A DNA stretch of 64,000 bases, taken from NCBI GenBank assembly GCA_011523845.1, contig WTFV01000244.1:41778-105777 (forward strand). The letters are read 5' to 3'. The notes below the pieces were generated by a model. That model saw nothing but the letters and a program-made list of their open reading frames with translations, was not told the origin of the DNA and ran no database searches. A program made the position numbers and the translations under genes. Positions 57,790 to 64,000 of this stretch are shown piece after piece. The stretch comes from Acidobacteriota bacterium (GTDB lineage: Bacteria; Acidobacteriota; Vicinamibacteria; Vicinamibacterales; UBA8438). How positions within the stretch are numbered: position 1 is the first letter of the stretch; each line of letters begins with the position of its first letter.

Positions 57790-59103
57790 ATGTTCGGCCG
57801 CTCCACCTACCCCGCCCTCCTCGCACTGTGGGCTCTTGCGCCCGCGGGTTGCGCCGTGCAGTCGGCGCCGGCCGCGGAACCGACCGCGTGGGTCCGAGCC
57901 TCCGTGCCGGACGGGCTCGACGACATCTTCCTGCCGAAGCTGACGCGAACCGTGGCCGGGGAGGTGCCGCGCGGCGCCACGCTCGCGACGCTGTTCGACC
58001 GCCACGACCTGGACGACGTGGCGCACCCGCTGATCGAGGCGATCCGGGAGGTCTTCGATCCCCGCCGGCTGCAGGTCGGAAACCCCTATCACCTCGTATT
58101 CGGACTCGACGAGGGACCGTTGCGGCAGTTCGAGTATCACATCGACGACGAGGGGTACCTCCGAGTCGCCGCCGCCGAGGACGGATTCGAAGCCGCGGTC
58201 GTGCCCTACCGCCAGGCTCGCGCCGAACGGGTGCTTGAAGCCGATATCGACGCCGAGAACAACTCCATCGTCGCGGCTCTGGGCGCCCAGGACAAGGGCG
58301 TGATGCTCGCCGTGGCGCTCGCCGAGGTGCTGAGCGGCGAGATCGACTTCAACAACGACCTGCGCCGGGGCGACAGCTTCAGCATGCTCTACGAAGAGGT
58401 CTATCGCGAGGAGCGGTTCGAGGAGCGCGCCGGCGAGGACCTCTCGTTCTCCCGCTACGGCGACGTGCTGGCGACCGAGTTCACCAACGACGGACGGCGC
58501 CTGCAGGCGTTTCGCTTCCACGTCCCGGGGGAGCCCGAGGCGCAGTACTTCGACGAGCAGGGCCGCTCGATGAAGCGGCTGTTCCTGCGCTCCCCGTTCC
58601 GCTTCGAGCCGCGCATCACCTCGCGTTTCTCCTACCGGCGGGTGCATCCGATCCTCGGCGGCGTGCGGCCGCATCTCGGCGTCGACTACGGCGCCCCGAC
58701 CGGCACGCCGGTCATCGCGGTCGCCACCGGCACGGTCGTCTCGGCGGGCCGCAGCGGCGGCTCCGGCAACATGGTCCGGCTGCGCCACACCAACGGCTAC
58801 GAGACCTACTACCTGCACCTGTCCCGCTTCGCCCGGGGATTGCGTCGCGGCGCGCGCGTGTTCCAGGGGCAGGAGATCGGCTACGTCGGCTCGACCGGCC
58901 TGTCGACCGGCCCGCACCTCGACTACCGGATGCGGAAGAACGGCACGTTCGTCAATCCGCTCATCGAGCACCGCAATCTGCCGCCCGGCGACCCGGTACC
59001 CGAGGTGCATCTCGCCGCGTTCCACGCACTCCGGAACGAGGCGCTTGCGCGACTCGGGTCTCCGGTCCGGCCCCGTCCCGTCGATTCCGACGCCGCCCAG
59101 TAG
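57790..59103 (+). CDS. Lipoprotein M23 (LytM) peptidoglycan endopeptidase
   Basis: 437 residues. Lipobox LAPAGC near 21. A region like OapA/LysM-type cell wall binding precedes the M23 domain from about residue 270 (ITSRFSYRRVHPILGGVRPH). Catalytic metal ligands: HLGVDYGAP (HxxxD) and GPHLDYRMRKNG, where the usual second HxH is HLD, a common variant of this subfamily. Such enzymes cut peptide cross-links to allow wall growth. Neighbouring genes (DUF1015, SerC) are 14 bases downstream, so it may lead an operon. Confidence 0.87.
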   Translation: MFGRSTYPALLALWALAPAGCAVQSAPAAEPTAWVRASVPDGLDDIFLPKLTRTVAGEVPRGATLATLFDRHDLDDVAHPLIEAIREVFDPRRLQVGNPYHLVFGLDEGPLRQFEYHIDDEGYLRVAAAEDGFEAAVVPYRQARAERVLEADIDAENNSIVAALGAQDKGVMLAVALAEVLSGEIDFNNDLRRGDSFSMLYEEVYREERFEERAGEDLSFSRYGDVLATEFTNDGRRLQAFRFHVPGEPEAQYFDEQGRSMKRLFLRSPFRFEPRITSRFSYRRVHPILGGVRPHLGVDYGAPTGTPVIAVATGTVVSAGRSGGSGNMVRLRHTNGYETYYLHLSRFARGLRRGARVFQGQEIGYVGSTGLSTGPHLDYRMRKNGTFVNPLIEHRNLPPGDPVPEVHLAAFHALRNEALARLGSPVRPRPVDSDAAQ

Positions 59104-59117
59104 CGGGACAGCCTGCC

Positions 59118-60338
59118 TTGGCCATCCTGCGCCCGTTCCGCGCACTCCGCCCGGCACCGGCCGCGGCCGGCGCCGTGGCCGCCGTGCCCTACGATGTCGT
59201 GTCCACCCGCGAAGCGCGGGATCTGGCGGCGGACAATCCGCTGAGCTTTCTCCGCGTGTCGCGCGCCGAGATCGACCTGCCGGACGGCGCCGACCCGTAC
59301 GGCCCGCAGGTCTACGAGCGGGCGGCCCGCAACCTGAAGGTGCTCGCCGAGCGGGCGCCGCTGGTCGTCGATCCGGAGCCCGCCCTCTACCTCTACCGCA
59401 TGCAGGCGGACGCGCACGAGCAGATCGGGCTGGCCGGCTGCTTCTCGCTCGCCGAGTACGACCGGCACGTCATCAAGCGCCACGAGCGGACCCGGCGCGA
59501 CAAGGAGGACGATCGGACCCGGCACATGGTGGCGCTGCGGGCGCAGACCGGCATCGTGTTCCTGACCTACCGCGCGACCGCGAGGCTCGACGGCGTGGTC
59601 GACGGCGGCGCGGCCGATCCCCCGCTGCTCGACGTCGCGGCGACGGACGGCGTGCGCCACAGCGTGTGGCGGCTGTCGCCCGAGGCGGCGAGCGCCGCGG
59701 TCTCGGCTTTCGCCGCTGTACCCGCCGTGTACATCGCCGACGGGCACCATCGGATCGCCAGCGCGGCCCGGGCGCGCGACGAGCTGGCCGGCGACGATCC
59801 GGCGCACGCGTCGCGGTTCTTCCTCGGCGTGGCGTTCCCCGACCGGCAGACGCGCATCCTGCCTTACAACCGGACGGTGGCGAACCTGGCGGGTCGGACG
59901 ACGGAGCAGTTTCTGACCGCGTTGCGCGAACGCTTTCCGGTCATGGCCGACGGTCCGCGGGTCCCGCCCAGGGGGCGGCTGGCGATGTACCTGGAGGGAG
60001 GCTGGTTCGGCATCGACCTGGAGCAGGCGAAGGCGGGCGCCCTGGGAGATCCGGCCGCGCAACTGGACGTGGCGATTCTCCAGGACCGCATTCTCGCCCC
60101 GCTGCTCGACGTGGCGGACATTCGTACCGATCCGCGGATGACGTTCGTCGGCGGAGCGCGAGGGGTCGGGGCGCTGGAGCAGGCGGTCGACTCGGGCGCC
60201 GCGGCCGTCGCGTTCTCGCTGGCGGCGGTCACGCCCGACGAGCTGCTGGCGGTCTCCGACGCGGGCGGCATCATGCCGCCCAAGTCGACCTGGTTCGAGC
60301 CGAAGCTGCGCGACGGCCTGCTGATTCACCCCATCTGA
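59118..60338 (+). CDS. DUF1015-family protein
   Basis: 406 residues, from a TTG (59118) since no ATG precedes the conserved opening ILRPFRALRPAP. DUF1015 landmarks: AAVPYDVVSTREARDLAADN near 22, DRHVIKRHERTRRDKEDDR near 120 and YIADGHHRIASAA near 210, where the H(K)RHE and DGHHR loops suggest a nucleotide- or phosphate-handling site. Lies 14 bases after the M23 gene and 20 before serC. The family is commonly adjacent to serine-biosynthesis genes but has no proven activity. Confidence 0.86.
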   Translation: MAILRPFRALRPAPAAAGAVAAVPYDVVSTREARDLAADNPLSFLRVSRAEIDLPDGADPYGPQVYERAARNLKVLAERAPLVVDPEPALYLYRMQADAHEQIGLAGCFSLAEYDRHVIKRHERTRRDKEDDRTRHMVALRAQTGIVFLTYRATARLDGVVDGGAADPPLLDVAATDGVRHSVWRLSPEAASAAVSAFAAVPAVYIADGHHRIASAARARDELAGDDPAHASRFFLGVAFPDRQTRILPYNRTVANLAGRTTEQFLTALRERFPVMADGPRVPPRGRLAMYLEGGWFGIDLEQAKAGALGDPAAQLDVAILQDRILAPLLDVADIRTDPRMTFVGGARGVGALEQAVDSGAAAVAFSLAAVTPDELLAVSDAGGIMPPKSTWFEPKLRDGLLIHPI

Positions 60339-60358
60339 TCGCACCATCCGAGGAGCTT

Positions 60359-61444
60359 GTGGCGGAACGGGTCTTCAACTTCGGCGCCGGTCCGGCGGTG
60401 CTTCCCGAACCGGTCCTCGAACGGATTCGCCAGGATCTCCCGGCGCTGCCGGGCGTGGGGATGTCGGTGCTGGAGATCAGCCACCGCTCATCGGCGTTCG
60501 ACGAGATACTGGCGGCGGCGGAGACCGGTATCCGCGCCCTGGCCGGCGTACCGGACGACTACCACGTCCTGTTTCTCCAGGGGGGCGCCACGCTGCAGTT
60601 CTCGATGGTACCGATGAACCTGCTCCCCGCGGACGGCGAGGCCGACTACCTGCTGACCGGATCGTGGGCCGCGCAGGCGGCGCGCGAGGCGGAGAAGTTC
60701 GGGTCCGTGCGCGTGGCCGCCACCACTGAGCCGGAGGGTTACCGGCGCCTGCCGACCCCCGGCGAGATCGGCGTCTCGCCGGACGCGGCCTACGCCCACC
60801 TGACGACGAACAACACGATCGCGGGCACGCAGTGGGGCGCGATGCCGGACGTCGGCGACCGGCCGCTGGTGGTCGATGCATCGTCCGACATCTTCAGCCG
60901 CCCCATCGACGTTGCCGCTCACGGGCTCATCTACGCCGGCGCGCAGAAGAACCTGGGCCCGGCCGGCGTGACGGTAGTGATTGTCCGCGCCGACCTGGCG
61001 GAGCGGGGGTCGCCGGCGCTCCCGAAGCTGATGCGCTACGCCACCTACGTCCAGGGCGGGTCGCGCCCCAACACGCCGCCGGTCTTCGCCATCTACGTGG
61101 TCTCGCTGGTCACGGCCTGGCTGCGCGGCCAGGGCGGCCTGGAGGCGGTGGCCGCGCGCAACGAGCGCAAGGCGGCGAAGCTGTACGCGGCCATCGACGG
61201 CACCGACTTCTACCGCGGCGTGGCCGAGCCGGGCAGCCGTTCGCTGATGAACGTCACGTTCCGGCTCCCGACGCCGGAGCTCGAGAAACGGTTCGTCGAG
61301 GAGGCCGAGGCCGCGGGTCTGGCCGGGCTCAAGGGACACCGCTCGGTCGGCGGGCTCCGCGCGTCCATCTACAACGCGTTTCCGGAAGCGGGCGTCGAGG
61401 CCCTCGTTACGTTCATGGCGGAATTCGAGCGCGTGCGCGGGTAA
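60359..61444 (+). CDS. serC: Phosphoserine aminotransferase
   Basis: 361 residues from GTG 60359, with AGGAG immediately upstream (tight spacing). Motifs: NFGAGPAVLPEPVLERI near 6, VLFLQGGATLQFSMVPMNL near 75 and the PLP lysine in IYAGAQKNLGPAGV near 190; C-terminal GHRSVGGLRASIYNAFPEAG binds the phosphate. It converts 3-phosphohydroxypyruvate plus glutamate to phosphoserine, a step in serine (and pyridoxal) synthesis. Length equals E. coli SerC. SerA and SerB are not in the window. Confidence 0.93.
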   Translation: MAERVFNFGAGPAVLPEPVLERIRQDLPALPGVGMSVLEISHRSSAFDEILAAAETGIRALAGVPDDYHVLFLQGGATLQFSMVPMNLLPADGEADYLLTGSWAAQAAREAEKFGSVRVAATTEPEGYRRLPTPGEIGVSPDAAYAHLTTNNTIAGTQWGAMPDVGDRPLVVDASSDIFSRPIDVAAHGLIYAGAQKNLGPAGVTVVIVRADLAERGSPALPKLMRYATYVQGGSRPNTPPVFAIYVVSLVTAWLRGQGGLEAVAARNERKAAKLYAAIDGTDFYRGVAEPGSRSLMNVTFRLPTPELEKRFVEEAEAAGLAGLKGHRSVGGLRASIYNAFPEAGVEALVTFMAEFERVRG

Positions 61445-61489
61445 GAACGAATACGTGCACTCACAGAATGGCCCCTCGCGTAGTGCACG

Positions 61490-62791
61490 CTACTCGACGT
61501 CGAGAAGAAACCGCCACGCCGCCACCACGTCGATGACGCCGGCGTCGACCGGGATCGTCTCCTCGTCATCGCGGGTCACGATCATCGCCGTACGGAGTCC
61601 CAACTCCGCCATCGTGCGACCGAGCGCCCTCACCTCCCGCTTGCGTGTCCGCGGTTCGACCAGCGACTCGCAGACCTGGACCAGCATGCGCGAACCGTCG
61701 GGTACCCGCGCCACGAAGTCCACCTCGCGGCCGTTCGCACCCTTGAAGTAGCGGATGTCCGAAGTGGACCGTCTTAACGCCGTGAACACCAGGTTCTCGA
61801 GCAGATGGCCGGCGTTGACCAGGATGCCCGAGCCGACCGACCGTGCGAGCGCATGGTCGACGCAGTAGATCTTCTTCGGATTCACGTTGGCGCGGGCCAG
61901 CGACGCGTCGAAGACCGGCACCGTGAACAGGAAGAAGGCATCCTCGAACCACTCCACGTAGTCGGCGACCGCCGACTTCGGCGCCCGGTGGCCGAGCGAT
62001 TGCAGATAGGCGGTGAGCCGGTTGACGGAATAGAGCGACGCGATGTTGTTCACCAGCCGGTGAGCCAGGTCCGAGACCGCACGGGGATGGGCGACGTCGT
62101 GCCGCTCCACCAGGTCGCGAAACAGCATGGCGCCCCAGTACTCCTGGTGGATCCTGATGCGCAGCGCGCGATCCAGTCCCGCCACCTCCGGGAACCCGCC
62201 GCGTTCCCAGTAGTCCTCGAACGCCTTGCGTACCAGCAGGCGCCGGCGGGTCGACAGGGGGCCGTCGGCATCGATGCCCCTGAAGTCGAGGAACTCCCGG
62301 AACGAGAAGGGGAAGATCTCCCACGACAGCGCCCGGCCGCGCATCTGGGTCGCGATCTCCCGCGACAGCATCCGCGCCGACGAGCCGGTGATGTACACCT
62401 CGCACTTCTCGGTCCGCATCAGGCGGTCGACGAACGGCTCCCAACCGGGGACGACCTGGATCTCGTCGAAGAAGCAGTAGACCGTCTCGGTGTTCTTCTT
62501 CTCCGGGTGGAGCGAGAAGTAGGCGTCCACCACGACGCCGAGACCCTCGTGCCGCAGATGCCGGAGGCGGTCGTCGAAGAAGTTCAGGTAGAGGACGTTG
62601 TCGCGCGACACGCCGCGGTCGAGCAGCTTCTGCACCTGCTGGAACAGGAACGTCGACTTGCCGGCACGCCGCGGACCGATGCAGACGGTGGCCTTGCCCG
62701 GCACCGGCGTCACGTCGACCCGGCGCGGGATGCCGGTCGGCAGCTCGGCCTCGCGGAAGTCCAGGATGATCTCGCGCAGGGAGTCTTGCAT
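61490..62791 (-). CDS. DUF4143 (AAA_14) ATPase, copy 3
   Basis: 433 residues. Walker A CIGPRRAGKSTFLFQQVQK near 38, Walker B TVYCFFDEIQVVPGWEPFVD near 105, sensor YITGSSARMLSREIATQMRG near 135. Nuclease-like C-terminal GREVDFVARVPDGSRMLVQV near 350. Start ATG 62791 has weak ribosome site; an ATG in another frame at 62810 is a shadow. It is convergent with serC. A palindrome about 33 bases upstream shares its CCAGTAAA core with the one at 25271. Confidence 0.87.
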   Translation of the reverse strand: MQDSLREIILDFREAELPTGIPRRVDVTPVPGKATVCIGPRRAGKSTFLFQQVQKLLDRGVSRDNVLYLNFFDDRLRHLRHEGLGVVVDAYFSLHPEKKNTETVYCFFDEIQVVPGWEPFVDRLMRTEKCEVYITGSSARMLSREIATQMRGRALSWEIFPFSFREFLDFRGIDADGPLSTRRRLLVRKAFEDYWERGGFPEVAGLDRALRIRIHQEYWGAMLFRDLVERHDVAHPRAVSDLAHRLVNNIASLYSVNRLTAYLQSLGHRAPKSAVADYVEWFEDAFFLFTVPVFDASLARANVNPKKIYCVDHALARSVGSGILVNAGHLLENLVFTALRRSTSDIRYFKGANGREVDFVARVPDGSRMLVQVCESLVEPRTRKREVRALGRTMAELGLRTAMIVTRDDEETIPVDAGVIDVVAAWRFLLDVE

Positions 62792-62823
62792 CGCGCTTTC
62801 TGGGCTTCATTGTTGCTCATACC

Positions 62824-62836
62824 GCCATTTACTGGC
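62824..62836. promoter_or_regulatory. Inverted repeat upstream of DUF4143 ATPase copy 3
   Basis: GCCATTTACTGGC has 4-base arms (GCCA, TGGC) and sits in an AT-rich patch. On the minus strand it reads GCCAGTAAATGGC, sharing CCAGTAAA with the copy 2 palindrome at 25271-25287. May be a shared operator. Short and weaker than the copy 2 site. Confidence 0.4.
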
Positions 62837-62955
62837 AAAAATTGTTTTCACTTTGCGGCTGATCCGGCAACTTTCTCGTCCGAAACCAGGCGACACGCAG
62901 GCCGCCGCCAGTCTCTCGACACCCGGACACTTGTGTCCTATCTTGCCGAGGATCG

Positions 62956-63012
62956 GTGAAGGGTCGGCAGTTCATCGACCGCGTGGTCGAAATCGGACGC
63001 GATGTCCGGTGA
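62956..63012 (+). pseudogene. hicA-like toxin remnant
   Basis: GTG 62956 opens VKGRQFIDRVVEIGRDVR then TGA at 63010. KG(R/K)QFIRRL...GR is the usual HicA opening; the remaining 50 or so residues, including the catalytic His strand, are absent. It is directly upstream of the HicB-like gene in the order typical of hicAB. Confidence 0.5.
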
Positions 63013-63036
63013 GCGTCCGTGTTCCGGAGGTCGTCC

Positions 63037-63465
63037 ATGCGTTTCGTCTAGCCCGCGCGCCTGCGCCGGACCGGTCCCGACGAGGTTGTCGCTTCGTTCC
63101 GCGACTTGCCGGAGTGTCTGACATCCGGCAGGAACGATGCCGAGGCGCTGACCGAAGCCGCCGACGCGCTGGAGGAAACGATCGCAGGCCGCATCATCGA
63201 CGGCGATCCGATCCCGCGACCCAGCGCCCGGCGCACCGGCGAGCATCGAGTCGCCGTGCCACCCACCATGGCCGCCAAGGCGGCGCTCGTGCTGGCTTTC
63301 CGAGACAGCGGCCTGTCGCGTCTTGCGTTTGCCCGGCGTCTCGGTGTCGACGACAAGGTCGTCCGCCGCATGCTGGATCCGCGCCACGCCACCGCGGCCA
63401 ACCGGCTCCACAAGGCACTGCGGCTGCTCGGCCGCGAGCTCGTGGTGGAATCCACCGCAGCGTGA
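63037..63465 (+). pseudogene. hicB-like antitoxin with an in-frame amber at codon 5
   Basis: ATG 63037 reads MRFV then TAG at 63049, followed in frame by RLRRTGPDEVVASFRDLPEC, LTSGRNDAEALTEAADALEE (HicB pseudo-RNase-fold) and the C-terminal HTH LSRLAFARRLGVDDKVVRRM. HicB antitoxins begin MRY..., so the stop cuts the real start. A downstream TTG at 63106 could give a 119-residue protein lacking the first strand. With hicA gone, the antitoxin is free or dead. Confidence 0.6.
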
Positions 63466-64000
63466 GCGGCGCCGTGCGCTGCCGTTGCCCTGGCGCACAG
63501 CGCATCGTCCGGAAGGACTGCTTGGGATTGTCCGTCACCTGCGCCGCGAGCCCTGGCACCAATCAAAGTATGGAGCGCCTCTTCCTCGTTCTCGACGAGG
63601 TTCAGGAACGGCGCGATGTTCGGTGACCCCGGCCCGCCGAAGAATGCCCGCCGGACGATCACCCACCGCATGGGCGCCGGTTCCACGGGCACGGCGCGAT
63701 TCCGGCGCTCCATCACGATGCCGGCAGCCGCCAACTGCGCGAGGCGGCCGGCAACCTCGTCAAGGGGTCTGCGGGGTTCATCCGCGACGCGCTCCAAGGG
63801 CACACGAGGAGGCATCCGGCGCCACGGTTCACGACGTCTCGCGCCCCGAGCTCGCCCGTCGCGCCGGGCCGGGGGACTGGCCGGGCTTCGACCTGCTCTC
63901 GGTCGCCCCGACCGGCGACCGCAGCGCCATCGAGGTCAAGGGCCGGGGGTGTGGCTCTTTTCCGTCGCCGGCTGCAAGGGGTCGCTGTCGCGGGAAAAAG
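63466..64000. other. Right end: degenerate region with uncertain minus-strand ORF
   Basis: No intact gene. A minus-strand frame from an ATG at 63815 reads like a winged-helix protein (PLERVADEPRRPLDEVAGRL, WVIVRRAFFGGPGSPNIAPF) but runs into hicB in antisense and cannot be delimited. The plus-strand fragment at 63806-63949 is listed separately. Confidence 0.35.
63806..63949 (+). pseudogene. DUF3883 tail of a defence-type helicase, fragment
   Basis: EEASGATVHDVSRPELARRA, then GPGDWPGFDLLSVAPTGDRS and AIEVKGRG. This is the DUF3883 nuclease-like motif (FDLLS...ExKGR) at the C-termini of SNF2-type helicases. It breaks off after the KGRG. No helicase core is seen upstream. Confidence 0.5.

Noticed and set aside
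63048..63815. 255-residue minus-strand ORF
   Set aside because: Runs antisense through hicB and overlaps the DUF3883 fragment; possibly part of a real small gene at 63474-63815 but not delimitable.

Overview
The window is a high-GC bacterial chromosome segment. Its gene set includes many secreted lipoproteins and Tat-exported enzymes, a PQQ-type dehydrogenase, M28/S9/M23 peptidases, a DUF3604 protein, an AceE-like E1 with a double-lipoyl E2, an FAD-oxidoreductase/SelD fusion and a DUF1015-SerC pair. This suits an Acidobacteriota-like (Vicinamibacteria-type), Gram-negative, aerobic heterotroph, but that assignment is inference: no rRNA or tRNA gene was seen.

Layout. 1-3 kb: divergent TolB-like propeller and frameshifted PQQ dehydrogenase. 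3.2-10.6 kb (minus strand): DUF3604 lipoprotein, ImmA/IrrE metallopeptidase, a DUF4276 TOPRIM + AAA ATPase pair, Tat-exported phosphotriesterase-like hydrolase. 10.7-18.9 kb: DUF4143 ATPase, E1, a VapBC module with local duplications, E2, aminotransferase. 18.9-28.7 kb: a PspA-centred envelope gene set (DUF4178, lipoprotein, DUF350, K+ channel, YbjN, PspA), then a DUF4143 ATPase, an FAD oxidoreductase and a membrane spermidine-synthase-like protein. 28.9-34.6 kb: two small secreted proteins, M28 peptidase, DUF2911 lipoprotein, amidase. 34.6-36.6 kb: a second AAA + TOPRIM (DUF3226) pair with the TOPRIM gene decayed, then DinB. 36.6-45.7 kb: an accessory island of visibly lower GC in parts, holding an intact three-gene operon (nucleotidyltransferase-like, DUF262, DNA methyltransferase), a possible toxin-antitoxin pair, a membrane protein, and the ruins of two P4-type integrases, a type I HsdR, an N-6 DNA methylase and another methyltransferase. 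45.7-52.8 kb: secreted protein and BamA/TamA-like barrel, glycosyltransferase remnant, thioredoxin, S9 peptidase, aminotransferase. 52.9-54.6 kb: RloAB, the third AAA + TOPRIM pair. 54.9-61.4 kb: FAD-SelD fusion, Bcp peroxiredoxin, M23 peptidase, DUF1015, SerC. 61.5-64 kb: third DUF4143 ATPase, a wrecked hicAB locus and a DUF3883 helicase tail.

How it works together. Housekeeping metabolism and envelope functions are interleaved with many defence-type modules, both live and dead. Most notable are three unrelated AAA-ATPase + TOPRIM gene pairs, the uncharacterised nucleotidyltransferase-DUF262-methyltransferase operon, and the PspA/DUF350/ion-channel/polyamine gene set. Two families of dispersed palindromic repeats and several short tandem duplications sit between genes. 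Many lesions are single-base frameshifts, so part of the decay could be assembly error, but deletions and gene fragments in the island are real structural decay.
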